Origin: Pseudomonadota bacterium
Lineage (GTDB): Bacteria > Pseudomonadota > Gammaproteobacteria > Steroidobacterales > Steroidobacteraceae
Reading direction: 5' to 3'
Assembly (NCBI GenBank): GCA_021807675.1
Contig: JAKBCR010000009.1
Coordinates: 1-49,893, forward strand
DNA length: 49,893 bases
Of this stretch, positions 1 through 7,718 are shown piece after piece; position 1 is the stretch's first letter, and each line of letters begins with the position of its first letter. The translations under genes were made by a program, and so were the position numbers. The notes under the pieces were generated by a model. The model saw only the letters and a program-made list of their open reading frames with translations. It was not told the DNA's origin and ran no database searches.

Positions 1-13
1 ATTAAAGGCTAAA

Positions 14-89
14 TGGTGGGCCGTGTAGGGATCGAACCTACGACCAAGAGATTAAGAGTCTCCTGCTCTACCAGCTGAGCTAACGGCCC
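14..89 (-). tRNA. tRNA-Lys (CTT anticodon)
   Basis: Read on the minus strand it folds as a full cloverleaf: 7-bp acceptor stem GGGCCGT/ACGGCCC, D-arm AGCTCAGCTGG, anticodon loop CTCTTAA with CTT at positions 34-36, T-arm GGTTCGATCC, discriminator A and encoded CCA. CTT reads AAG, hence lysine. It is the last gene of the leftward Arg-His-Lys cluster. Confidence 0.96.
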
Positions 90-99
90 ATCTAATTAG

Positions 100-176
100 T
101 GGGGTGGACGATGGGACTCGAACCCACGACAACCGGGATCACAACCCGGGACTCTACCAGCTGAGCTACGTCCACC
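100..176 (-). tRNA. tRNA-His (GTG anticodon)
   Basis: Minus-strand cloverleaf with anticodon loop TTGTGAT, giving GTG. The two hallmarks of tRNA-His are present: an extra G at position -1 (base 176) facing a C73 discriminator (base 103). CCA is encoded. It lies 10 bp upstream of tRNA-Lys. Confidence 0.97.
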
Positions 177-294
177 GTTGTCGCCTCCATCCATCCCCGT
201 CCCCTTGCCCTCGCGGGCCGGGGTGCCCGCCCGAAAGCGGCTGCAAGCCCGCCTGTCTCCCGGACGCATCTGCCCGCCGGATCCCTTCGGCGGC

Positions 295-371
295 TGGCGT
301 GCCCGGCAGGACTCGAACCTGCGACCACCGGCTTAGAAGGCCGGTGCTCTATCCAACTGAGCTACGGGCAC
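295..371 (-). tRNA. tRNA-Arg (TCT anticodon)
   Basis: Minus-strand cloverleaf: acceptor GTGCCCG/CGGGCAC, discriminator G, encoded CCA, anticodon stem CCGGC/GCCGG around loop CTTCTAA, so TCT reading AGA. It is the promoter-proximal tRNA of the cluster. The 118 bp between it and tRNA-His holds nothing I recognise. Confidence 0.96.
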
Positions 372-502
372 GCGGACTGCATCGCCCACTCGCCCGCACG
401 CGCCTTCCTGGCCTAGTCGCCAAGCATCATGCCCTGCCGCTCGGCCTCGCGCCACGGTAGCCGGGCATCACTGCCTGCCACGCCCACCGCACGGGGGCGC
501 GC

Positions 503-532
503 ATGATACGGAACCGGCCAGGGAAGCGTCAA
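503..532 (-). promoter_or_regulatory. Promoter of the tRNA-Arg-His-Lys operon
   Basis: On the minus strand, TTGACG (-35, 527-532) and TATCAT (-10, 503-508) are separated by 18 bp and followed by a very GC-rich discriminator (GCGCGCCCCCG). Such discriminators are typical of stable-RNA promoters under stringent control. Transcription would start near 496, leaving about 125 nt of leader before tRNA-Arg. It overlaps the alternative start at 503 of the rightward CYTH gene, which argues for that gene's start at 557. Confidence 0.7.
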
Positions 533-556
533 TTTGGGTTTATTCTTGGTGGTCCC

Positions 557-2335
557 ATGCCCCCCCGACCCCGACACCCCGTGCCCGCTGCCGCTGCGAC
601 CGCCGCCCCCTCTGCCGGCGGGGAGGGGCGCGAGGTCGAATGGCAGCTGGCGGCCCCGGATCTCGGCGTGGTTCGGCGCTGGCTCGAGCAGCACCCTCTC
701 TGGGAAGACCTCCGTATCGAGCCGCGGCCCACCCAGCAGCTTCACGATGTTTACCTCGATACCGAGGACTGGCGTCTTTTTCGCGCTGGGTTTGCGCTTC
801 GGCTGCGCGAAAACGAAGGTCGCATCGAGGCGACTCTGAAGGGCATACGATCCGCTCGCAACGACGCCGCCGACCGCAGGGAAATCTCTGAGCCGCTCCC
901 CAAAGGTGGAATAAAAGGCCTGGGAGACGCCACGGGCCCCGTTGGAAGCCGCGTCCGCGACGTGGCAGGCGTGAAGCCGCTTCGCCCCCTGTTCGAGGTC
1001 CGCAACTCGCGGCAGCGGTTCGCCGTCCGGCGCGGTAATCCGGCCGCGGACGTAGGCGAAATCGCTCTCGATGAGGCCCGATTCACGCGCACTAATGGCC
1101 GTCGCCGCCCATTGGTCATGACCCGCGTCGAGCTGGAAGCAATCGGCTCTGATTCCGCTCCCCTCGAGCGCCTCGCGGAACGGCTGCACACCGAATGCGG
1201 ACTGGATCCAGCGAAAGAAAACAAGTTCGCCGTGGGCCTGCGCGCGGCTTCCCTGGAGCTTCCTTGGCGCGAGGAGCCTTCGCCGAAAGGGGAGCTTGCG
1301 CAGCCGCTCATCGATGCCTCGACCCGAGCCAGCGACTTCGCCGCTGCAGTGCTCCAGCGGCTCCTGGATGAGTGGCATGCTCATGAGCCTGCGGCAAGGC
1401 TCGGAGAATGTCCGGAGGCGCTGCATGCGCTGCGCGTCACCGTTCGACGGGTGGATACCGTCCTCTGTCTCTTTGGCGGGCACCTGCCCGCCGCCGTCAG
1501 GAAGGGCCGACCGAGACTCAAGAATCTGCTAGACGCATTGGGGACCGTGCGGGATGCGGACATCCGCCTGGAAGCCGCCGCGAGATTCCGCGACAGCCTC
1601 CCCGAAGGGAGCCGCCGGATGCTCGACCCCCTGCTGCGCCAGCTCGAATCCGAGAGAGGCGAGGCGCGATCCACCATGCTGCGTGCGTTGGATGCGAAGC
1701 CTTCACGTGATTGGCTCGACTCCTTGCCCGCTGAGCTCACACGGACGGTATCCCGGGCGACATCCGCACCCCCAGGGACTGCCGCCGCGTTGGCCATCGC
1801 GCCCGGTCTGATCCGCAGGCGCTACCGGAAATTGCGCAAACGCGCGCGCCGGCTGAGCCCCGAATCCTCCCTGCGCGACTATCACGAGGTCCGGATACGT
1901 ACCAAGAAGCTGCGTTACGCCCTCGAGATCGTCGCGGCCACCTACGGGAGACCTGCCGAGGAGATGCTTGCCGGCCTGCACAAGCTGCAGGGCAAGCTCG
2001 GCGCCCAACACGACGCCGGTGCCGTCGCGCAATACCTGCAGCGACTCGCAACCCGTCCGCCGGCGGGCTTCGCCCCGGAGACCCTCTTCACCCTGGGCGC
2101 AATGGCGGAGCGGCATGCGCGGAAGGCAGGCCGGCTGGGCGGCAAGGTCGAGGTGCTCTGGCACAGGGTGCGCGGAAAGCGCTGGAAGGCTCTGCGCTCA
2201 CGCATGCGGGATCTGTGCGACGACGCGTCCGAAAGCAACAGAAAGCAAGACGGTCCCGACCGCGGCGGCGAGCGCAGCAGCAACCTCGCGAGTGCCTCCG
2301 GCGGATCGGCCTCCTCCGAGCCAGCCCGGCCATGA
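557..2335 (+). CDS. CYTH-CHAD domain protein (polyphosphate/triphosphate-associated)
   Basis: A 592-residue two-domain protein. The N-terminal half is a CYTH (triphosphate tunnel) domain: EVEWQ at residues 26-30 occupies the ExExK metal/phosphate signature, followed by YLDTEDWRLFRAGFALRLR. From about residue 250 to 540 is a CHAD helical domain rich in basic residues (HALRVTVRRVDT, YHEVRIRTKKLRYALE), a family known to bind polyphosphate. The signature Lys is Gln here, so classical triphosphatase activity may be altered. The tail is Ser/Gly-rich. An in-frame ATG at 503 exists, but it lies in the opposing tRNA promoter; 557 follows a GGTGG sequence. The stop overlaps the sixA start (ATGA), so the two genes are probably co-translated. 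CHAD genes often sit beside phosphohistidine phosphatase genes. The molecular substrate is unknown. Confidence 0.85.
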   Translation: MPPRPRHPVPAAAATAAPSAGGEGREVEWQLAAPDLGVVRRWLEQHPLWEDLRIEPRPTQQLHDVYLDTEDWRLFRAGFALRLRENEGRIEATLKGIRSARNDAADRREISEPLPKGGIKGLGDATGPVGSRVRDVAGVKPLRPLFEVRNSRQRFAVRRGNPAADVGEIALDEARFTRTNGRRRPLVMTRVELEAIGSDSAPLERLAERLHTECGLDPAKENKFAVGLRAASLELPWREEPSPKGELAQPLIDASTRASDFAAAVLQRLLDEWHAHEPAARLGECPEALHALRVTVRRVDTVLCLFGGHLPAAVRKGRPRLKNLLDALGTVRDADIRLEAAARFRDSLPEGSRRMLDPLLRQLESERGEARSTMLRALDAKPSRDWLDSLPAELTRTVSRATSAPPGTAAALAIAPGLIRRRYRKLRKRARRLSPESSLRDYHEVRIRTKKLRYALEIVAATYGRPAEEMLAGLHKLQGKLGAQHDAGAVAQYLQRLATRPPAGFAPETLFTLGAMAERHARKAGRLGGKVEVLWHRVRGKRWKALRSRMRDLCDDASESNRKQDGPDRGGERSSNLASASGGSASSEPARP

Positions 2336-2841
2336 GCCTGGAGCTTCTCATTCTCCGGCACGCCATCGCATTCCCGCGGAACGCGAAGCGCTGGCCCGCC
2401 GATGCCGAGCGTCCTCTCACCGCCGAGGGAGTCAGGCGGGCGCGGCGGGCCGCTGCCGGCCTGAAACGCATCGCCCCAGGGCCTTCCCTGGTCCTGACCA
2501 GCCCGCTGATCCGCGCGCGCGATACTGCGACGATCTTCACTCACGCGGCACGGTGGCCGAAAGCCGTGGAGTGCGAGGCGCTGGCGCCCGGAACAGACCC
2601 GGAGGAAATGCTGGAAACGCTGCGCCGCCACCGCGGAAAGGCCGCGTGCATCGCCGTCGTCGGCCATCAGCCTCATCTCGGCCGCCTGCTCGCGCTCGCT
2701 CTGCAGGGTAACACCCGCTCCGAGGCGTTCGAGCTCAAGAAGAGCGCCGTCGCGTGCCTGCGGTTCGAAGGGCCGCCACGCGCAGGCCAAGGCGTGCTCG
2801 CATGGTTACTCGCCCCGCGGATCCTCCGCCAGCTGCAGTGA
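2332..2841 (+). CDS. sixA: SixA-type phosphohistidine phosphatase
   Basis: A 169-residue histidine phosphatase superfamily protein. The catalytic RH pair is in LILRHA (His10) and the second conserved His in VVGHQPH. Length and motif spacing fit the short SixA branch, which removes phosphate from histidine on phosphotransfer domains, rather than phosphoglycerate mutase. The ATG at 2332 overlaps the stop of the CYTH-CHAD gene by 4 bp, so an operon is likely. What partner it dephosphorylates here cannot be told from sequence. Confidence 0.88.
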   Translation: MSLELLILRHAIAFPRNAKRWPADAERPLTAEGVRRARRAAAGLKRIAPGPSLVLTSPLIRARDTATIFTHAARWPKAVECEALAPGTDPEEMLETLRRHRGKAACIAVVGHQPHLGRLLALALQGNTRSEAFELKKSAVACLRFEGPPRAGQGVLAWLLAPRILRQLQ

Positions 2842-2933
2842 CACTCCCTTCGCCAGCCCTTCGCCAGCTGAAATAGCGGCAAGCACGTCACGCACCGCCT
2901 CTCCTCGAGCACCGTGCTAAAGCAAGTGAGTCA

Positions 2934-3016
2934 GCGGCTCAGGGCCGCTCCCTGAGCCGCGAGGTGAAATGCGGTCACACGGCTGGCCGCTAAAACGGCC
3001 GCAGGCCGGTTTTAGC
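2934..3016 (+). repeat. Family-2 double-hairpin element (copy X)
   Basis: Two hairpins joined by a 28-nt linker. Hairpin 1 is GCGGCTCAGGG/CCCTGAGCCGC with a 5-nt loop (2934-2960). Hairpin 2 is GCTAAAAC-GGCC/GGCC-GGTTTTAGC (2989-3016) with one bulge. The linker starts GAGGTGAAATGCGGTCAC. It is homologous to 27952-28035 downstream of aroC. Here it sits between the convergent sixA and emrB genes, oriented with sixA and 92 bp after its stop. Hairpin 2 may also terminate emrB transcription from the other side. Confidence 0.7.
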
Positions 3017-3022
3017 CAATAA

Positions 3023-4624
3023 TCAATGCGCGCCGGCGGCTGCTCCGCTCGCTGCGCCACCCTCCTGCTTCTCCGGACGGGCGAGCCACACGAGCCCGAC
3101 CAGCGCGACGAACAGAAAGCCCGACACGTAGAAGATGTCATCGGCCGAGAGCATATAAGCCTGCTGATCGACCAGCCTGTTGAGCAGGGCATAGCCCTGC
3201 TGAGTCGTCAAGCCCTCGGCATGCACCCTCGCCAGCATTTGCGTCATTGCGGCATTCGAGCCCGTCAGATGCTCGATGAGCTGCTCGTGATGCAGCGTGG
3301 CGCGCCGCGCCCAGAGCGTGGTGACGATCGAGGTCGCGAACGAGCCCGCCGTGATACGGGCGAAATTGATGACGCCAGAGGCCGATGGGACACGCTCCGG
3401 CCCGACTCCGGAAAGGGACAGTGTGAACAATGGGATGAAGAAGGTGGCCATCGCGATCCCCTGGATGATCGTCGGGATCAGCAGCGTGCGCATGTCCGCC
3501 TGCGTATTGAAATCGGAGCGCATGAACATCACCAGACCGAACACGAGGAATGAGATCGTGACGAACCAGCGCGGATCGACGCGATTGAGCAGCCGCCCGA
3601 CGACGGGCGTGATCAGGAATGCGAGGAATCCGACCGGCGCCAGCACGAGACCTGCGAGCGTCGCCGTGTATCCCATGTATTCCTGCAGCCACAGGGGCAG
3701 CAGCACGACGTTCCCGAAGAAAAGGCCATAGGCGATGAGCATCGATACCGTCGCCACCGAGAAATTGCGCAGCCGGAAGAGGGTGAGGTCCACGACCGGA
3801 TGCTCTTCGGTCAGCTCCCAGACAATGAAAACCAGGAAGCCGATGACCGAGACGATGGCGAGCGTCACGATGAACGGGGAGTTGAACCAGTCGAGATTCT
3901 TGCCCTTGTCGAGCAGGATCTGCATCGAGCCCACCCAGATGACGAGCAGCGCCAGCCCCACCTTGTCGATGGGCACGCGGGCGGTCGGCGACTCGCGCCG
4001 CTGGTAGATGACCCAGGTCACCACGGCCGCGACGATGCCGATCGGCACATTGATATAGAAGATCCACGGCCAGGAGATATTGTCCGTGATCCAGCCTCCG
4101 AGGACAGGTCCCACGACAGGAGCCACCAGGGTCGTGATCGACCAGATACCGAGGGCTGCGCCCGCCTTCGACTTAGGGTAGCTCGCCAGGAGCAGCGACT
4201 GGGAGAGCGGGATCATCGGGCCCGCGACCGCGCCCTGCAGCGCGCGAAACACGACCAGCATCGAGAGCGAGGGCGCGAGCCCGCAGAGAAACGAGGCCGC
4301 CACGAAGAGCAGCGTCGAGGCGGTGAACAGGCGCACCTGCCCGATCCGGCGCGTCAGCCACCCCGTAAGAGGCATCGAGATGGCGTTGGCGACGGCGAAA
4401 GAAGTGATCACCCACGTGCCCTGGTCGGGAGAGACCCCGAGATCACCCGCGATCGCAGGAATCGACACGTTGGCGATCGAGGTGTCGAGCACGTTCATGA
4501 AGGTCGCGAGCGAAAGCGCGATCGTGCCCAACAATAGCGTCGCACCCTGCAGAGACGCCGGCTGCGCCGGCGCCGCTGGCGTGGGCGGCGGGGGAGCCTC
4601 CGCGTCCCGAATGACGGCGTTCAT
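3023..4624 (-). CDS. emrB: EmrB/QacA-type multidrug efflux MFS transporter (DHA2, 14 TM)
   Basis: A 533-residue inner-membrane drug/proton antiporter. The conserved DHA2 region is visible as LDTSIANVSIPAIAGDLG in TM1 and TWVITSFAVANAISMPLTGWL in TM2, followed by the motif A segment RRIGQVRLF and motif C-like LVAPVVGPVLGGWI. Hydrophobic segments fit 14 helices. It starts 10 bp after the emrA stop, so the two are co-transcribed. With EmrA and an outer-membrane channel (not encoded here) it would form a tripartite pump. The substrate is unknown. Confidence 0.92.
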   Translation of the reverse strand: MNAVIRDAEAPPPPTPAAPAQPASLQGATLLLGTIALSLATFMNVLDTSIANVSIPAIAGDLGVSPDQGTWVITSFAVANAISMPLTGWLTRRIGQVRLFTASTLLFVAASFLCGLAPSLSMLVVFRALQGAVAGPMIPLSQSLLLASYPKSKAGAALGIWSITTLVAPVVGPVLGGWITDNISWPWIFYINVPIGIVAAVVTWVIYQRRESPTARVPIDKVGLALLVIWVGSMQILLDKGKNLDWFNSPFIVTLAIVSVIGFLVFIVWELTEEHPVVDLTLFRLRNFSVATVSMLIAYGLFFGNVVLLPLWLQEYMGYTATLAGLVLAPVGFLAFLITPVVGRLLNRVDPRWFVTISFLVFGLVMFMRSDFNTQADMRTLLIPTIIQGIAMATFFIPLFTLSLSGVGPERVPSASGVINFARITAGSFATSIVTTLWARRATLHHEQLIEHLTGSNAAMTQMLARVHAEGLTTQQGYALLNRLVDQQAYMLSADDIFYVSGFLFVALVGLVWLARPEKQEGGAASGAAAGAH

Positions 4625-4634
4625 CGGCGCCCGC

Positions 4635-5909
4635 CTAATCGCTCAGCGCGACAGGGGAACTCGCCGGTGCGGGCGTGGCAAGCATGGCTGGGCGGCGGGC
4701 GCCGAGCCGCGCCGCCAGGCGGTGAGGTCCGCTCGCCCCTGCTGCGGCCGGCTCGTTCTCGGCGATGATCCGCTGCACCGTCGCATCGGCCTGCGCGGCG
4801 ACGGACTGGAAGACGTCGGTCGAGTAGAGATGGCCGCTGCTCGCGACTTCGGGCAGCCTCTGGCCACTGTCATGACGCACGTCGACGTAGGCCTTCATCG
4901 ATAGGCCGATCTGCAGCGGATGCCGCGCGAGCTCCCGCGGGTCGAGCGCAATGCGCACTGGCACGCGCTGCACGATCTTGATCCAGTTGCCGGTCGCATT
5001 CTGAGCGGGCAGGAGCGAGAAGGCCGCGCCCGTCCCCGCCCCGAATCCGATCACGTGGCCGTGGAATACCACCCCGCTTCCATAGAGATCGGAAATCAGC
5101 CTCACCGGCTGCCCGACACGCATGTCACCCAGCTGCGATTCCTTGAAGTTGGCGTCCACCCAGACCTCGTTCAACGGCACGACGGCCATCAGCGGCTTTC
5201 CCGTACTGACGTGCTCGCCGATCTGCACGTCGCGCCGCGCTACGAAACCCGATACCGGCGCGGGCAAAACCGTGCGCGCATAGTTGAGATATGCCGCGTG
5301 CACTGCGGCAGCGGCATCGCGGACGGCGGGATTGGTCTTCACGGTGGTGCCGTCGACCCAAGCCCGATCGGCAGCGAACTGCTGCTGGGCTGCCAGCAGC
5401 GCCGCCTGAGCCGCGCTCACGGCATCACCCGCATGCTGCAGCTCCTCCTGCGAGATTGCGCCGGTACGGGCGAGCCGCGCACGGCGGGCATAGTCGCTCT
5501 GCGCCTTCGCCAACTCCGTGCGGCGGACCTGCACGTTCGCCTGCAACTCCGAGGTGGTGGCGAAGAGGTTGCGCACCTGGCGCACCGTCTTGGCAAGCTG
5601 AGCCTCCGATTCCTGCAGCGCCACCTTGGCGTCCGACGGATCGAGGCGCACCAGCGTCTGGCCGGCCTTGACGAACTGAGTGTTGTTGGCGCCAATCGCT
5701 ACCACGGTGCCGGAGACTCGCGGTGTGATCTCGACCACGTTGCCGCTGACGTAGGCGTCATCCGTGTAGACGCTATAGCGCAGGTCGCGCACCCAGTACA
5801 CACCGTAGGCCGCCCCGAGGATGAGACAGCCTCCGAGAATCACCGCCAGCCACCGTACCCTGGGTGTCTTCCAGGGCGAAGGCTTTGCGGTCTCATTGCG
5901 AGTCGTCAT
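4635..5909 (-). CDS. emrA: EmrA-type membrane fusion protein
   Basis: A 424-residue periplasmic adaptor anchored by one N-terminal helix (residues about 18-38, WLAVILGGCLILGAAYGVYW). It then shows the YTDDAYVSGNVVEITPRVSGTV lipoyl half-motif typical of EmrA, a long helical hairpin (about residues 95-200) and the second half-motif around VLPAPVSGFVARRDVQIGEHV. The start is ATG with GGGAG about 10 bp upstream. It follows marR, whose operator-like block is repeated 36 bp upstream of this gene. The C-terminal 60 residues are Ala/Pro-rich and look unstructured. Confidence 0.92.
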   Translation of the reverse strand: MTTRNETAKPSPWKTPRVRWLAVILGGCLILGAAYGVYWVRDLRYSVYTDDAYVSGNVVEITPRVSGTVVAIGANNTQFVKAGQTLVRLDPSDAKVALQESEAQLAKTVRQVRNLFATTSELQANVQVRRTELAKAQSDYARRARLARTGAISQEELQHAGDAVSAAQAALLAAQQQFAADRAWVDGTTVKTNPAVRDAAAAVHAAYLNYARTVLPAPVSGFVARRDVQIGEHVSTGKPLMAVVPLNEVWVDANFKESQLGDMRVGQPVRLISDLYGSGVVFHGHVIGFGAGTGAAFSLLPAQNATGNWIKIVQRVPVRIALDPRELARHPLQIGLSMKAYVDVRHDSGQRLPEVASSGHLYSTDVFQSVAAQADATVQRIIAENEPAAAGASGPHRLAARLGARRPAMLATPAPASSPVALSD

Positions 5910-5953
5910 GTCTCAGGTCTCCCATTCGGGGTTCTCATTGCCATGGCGAAAAA

Positions 5954-5971
5954 TGCCTAGGCAGACTTGTC
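5954..5971 (-). promoter_or_regulatory. Putative MarR operator, emrA copy
   Basis: TGCCTAGGCA (5954-5963) is a perfect 10-bp palindrome inside a longer block shared with the marR promoter. The shared minus-strand core is GACAA-(AG/G)-(A/T)C(A/T)G-CCTAGGCA. A second short palindrome, TTGTC-TC-GACAA (5968-5979), overlaps it. Placed between marR and emrA, it would let MarR control the pump separately. Inferred from repetition and position. Confidence 0.55.
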
Positions 5972-5976
5972 TCGAC

Positions 5977-5994
5977 AAAAAACCGGTCGCCGGC
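5977..5994 (-). terminator. Weak terminator-like hairpin after marR
   Basis: On the minus strand, CCGG-CGA-CCGG is followed directly by six T residues, one base after the marR stop codon region. The stem is only 4-5 bp, so this is more likely a partial terminator or pause between marR and emrA than a full stop. Confidence 0.3.
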
Positions 5995-5995
5995 C

Positions 5996-6460
5996 TCAGG
6001 CCGCGTTCTCCAGCATGCGCCCGAGCAGACTCTCGAGCTGGCGGGCGTCCGCGCGACTGAATCCGCGCAGGAAGCGGTTCTGAATGGTCATCGAGATCTC
6101 CCGCAACCGCGGATAGGCCGCCTGCCCCTGCTCCGTGATCTCCAGATAGACGAGCCGGCGGTCCTGCGGGCAGCGGACCCGGCGGATCAGGCCCTTGCTC
6201 TCCAGGCGATCGATCATGCGGGTCATGGCCCCCGCATCGTATGACATCTCTTTGCACAGATCGGAAGCGGACTTCTTGCGATCCGCCGCCGCGAGGCGTG
6301 CGATCACGATGAACTGGGCGGACGTCACGCCGATATCGGCGACATGCCTGTCCGCCGTCAGCTCGCGGTCGAGCGCGGCCAGCAGCTCGGTACGCACCTG
6401 GCCCACCATATGAGCCACGCTCCTGCAAGGCTCGTAGTTCTCGCTGTCGTAGATGCTCAC
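5996..6460 (-). CDS. MarR-family transcriptional regulator of the emrAB pump
   Basis: A 154-residue winged-helix regulator. The helix-turn-helix and wing are visible as KKSASDLCKEMSYDAGAMTRMIDRLESKGLIRR followed by DRRLVYLEITEQG. I chose the GTG at 6460: it has ACGGAGAG 8 bp upstream, and the predicted transcription start (near 6498) lies downstream of the longer reading-frame start at 6508. It is the first gene of a marR-emrA-emrB array. MarR repressors usually sense phenolic or lipophilic ligands and repress their own operon. The two CCTAGG blocks flanking it fit that model. Confidence 0.9.
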   Translation of the reverse strand: MSIYDSENYEPCRSVAHMVGQVRTELLAALDRELTADRHVADIGVTSAQFIVIARLAAADRKKSASDLCKEMSYDAGAMTRMIDRLESKGLIRRVRCPQDRRLVYLEITEQGQAAYPRLREISMTIQNRFLRGFSRADARQLESLLGRMLENAA

Positions 6461-6480
6461 CAAGATCGCTCTCCGTGAAT

Positions 6481-6498
6481 ATCTCCCTGATGGGAGAT
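6481..6498. promoter_or_regulatory. Dyad at the marR transcription start
   Basis: ATCTCCC-TGAT-GGGAGAT, 7-bp arms and a 4-nt spacer, lies just downstream of the marR -10 box. It could be a second regulator site or an mRNA 5' hairpin. No further evidence is visible. Confidence 0.35.
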
Positions 6499-6504
6499 GG
6501 CGCG

Positions 6505-6533
6505 ACATTAATTGCCTAGGCTGTCTTTGTCAA
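6505..6533 (-). promoter_or_regulatory. marR promoter with embedded operator
   Basis: On the minus strand, TTGACA (-35, 6528-6533) and TAATGT (-10, 6505-6510) are 17 bp apart. The spacer contains GCCTAGGC (6514-6521), the same palindrome found upstream of emrA. A repressor bound there would block RNA polymerase, consistent with autoregulation by MarR. Confidence 0.65.
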
Positions 6534-6669
6534 GGCGTCTATTGCTCCGGCAAGTTATTGCACGCGACAGCCCGCGGAGAGCGCGATCCCGGTGAGGCGT
6601 GAATGGGAAAAGCCACGGCAGTGCCGTGCCGCCAGCGCCCGTGAGAGGCGCTGGCAAGGACCCAGGAAT

Positions 6670-6746
6670 TGGTCGGGGCAGCCGGACTCGAACCGGCGAC
6701 CCTCTGCTCCCAAAGCAGATGCGCTACCAGACTGCGCCATGCCCCG
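6670..6746 (-). tRNA. tRNA-Pro (TGG anticodon)
   Basis: Minus-strand cloverleaf with acceptor CGGGGCA/TGCCCCG, discriminator A, encoded CCA, anticodon stem TCTGC/GCAGA and loop TTTGGGA, giving TGG for CCA codons. It is on the same strand as the Arg-His-Lys cluster but 6.3 kb upstream of it. Confidence 0.96.
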
Positions 6747-6796
6747 TCCGCGACTCCGGACGCCTCGCCGCAGCAGAAGCTTCCGGACCCGCAGGC

Positions 6797-6824
6797 ATGA
6801 TATGCGAGAATGCCCGCCCCTCAA
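6797..6824 (-). promoter_or_regulatory. Probable tRNA-Pro promoter
   Basis: On the minus strand, TTGAGG (-35, 6819-6824) and TATCAT (-10, 6797-6802) are 16 bp apart, followed by a GC-rich start region. The -10 sequence is identical to that of the other tRNA promoter at 503-508. It overlaps the leader of the divergent folD gene. Confidence 0.5.
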
Positions 6825-6833
6825 AGGGTTGGA

Positions 6834-7703
6834 ATGCCCATGACCGCGCAACTGATCGACGGCCGCAAGCTGGCGGCAGAGGTCAAGAATCAGGTCCGAG
6901 CCAAGATCGAGGCGGCTCTCGCGCGCGGCGGCCGGCGGCCGGCGCTCTCCGTGGTCAAAGTGGGCGAAGACCCCGCCTCCGAGGTCTACGTGCGCAACAA
7001 GCGCCGCACCTGCGAGGAAATCGGTATCCGGTCCGTGGCTCACGACCTGGCCGACTCGACCTCCCAGATCGAGCTGCTCTCACTGGTCGATGAGCTCAAT
7101 CGCGACCCGGACATCGACGGCATCCTGGTACAGCTGCCGCTGCCTCCACACATTCAGCAGACCGCGGTGATAGAGCAGATCGACCCGGTGAAGGACGTCG
7201 ACGGCTTCCATCCCTACAACGTTGGGCGCCTCGCGCAACGCATTCCGGTGATGCGCCCTTGCACGCCCTACGGGATCATCAAGCTGCTCGAGCACATTGG
7301 CGCCCCAATCAAGGGACGGCATGCCGTAGTCGTTGGCGCCTCCAACATCGTCGGCCGGCCCATGTCGCTCGAGCTGCTGTTGATGGGGGCGACCACCACC
7401 GTCTGTCATCGCTTCACGGTCGGGCTCGAAACCTACGTTCGCCAAGCCGATATCCTGGTCGTCGCAGCCGGCAAGCCCGGACTGATCGTCGGAGACTGGA
7501 TCAAGTCTGGCGCCGTCGTCATCGACGTTGGGATGAATCGGCTCGACAACGGGCACCTGGTCGGTGACGTTGAGCACGAGCCCGCCCGCGAGCGTGCCGG
7601 GTGGATCACGCCCGTGCCCGGCGGGGTAGGGCCCATGACGGTGGCCATGCTGATGCACAACACCCTGGAGGCCTACCACCACCGCGGCAACTTGGCGCGA
7701 TAG
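6834..7703 (+). CDS. folD: Bifunctional methylenetetrahydrofolate dehydrogenase/cyclohydrolase FolD
   Basis: Cytoplasmic one-carbon enzyme interconverting 5,10-methylene-, methenyl- and 10-formyl-tetrahydrofolate with NADP. The catalytic Lys is in [13 protein letters not shown]; the substrate loop is [10 protein letters not shown]; the dinucleotide site is [11 protein letters not shown], where the common GRS is GAS; and PGGVGPMT closes the C-terminus. The protein is 289 residues, the family's usual length. ATG codons at 6834 and 6840 are both possible; AAAGGG 5 bp upstream favours 6834. It is convergent with cysS, with only 15 bp between the stops. Confidence 0.95.
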   Translation: MPMTAQLIDGRKLAAEVKNQVRAKIEAALARGGRRPALSVVKVGEDPASEVYVRNKRRTCEEIGIRSVAHDLADSTSQIELLSLVDELNRDPDIDGILVQLPLPPHIQQTAVIEQIDPVKDVDGFHPYNVGRLAQRIPVMRPCTPYGIIKLLEHIGAPIKGRHAVVVGASNIVGRPMSLELLLMGATTTVCHRFTVGLETYVRQADILVVAAGKPGLIVGDWIKSGAVVIDVGMNRLDNGHLVGDVEHEPARERAGWITPVPGGVGPMTVAMLMHNTLEAYHHRGNLAR

Positions 7704-7718
7704 CCGTTGAAATGCGCC

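Noticed and set aside
5913-6428. 171-codon minus-strand frame overlapping marR
   Set aside because: Out-of-frame shadow of marR with a Gly/Arg/Ala-rich translation and no ribosome site.
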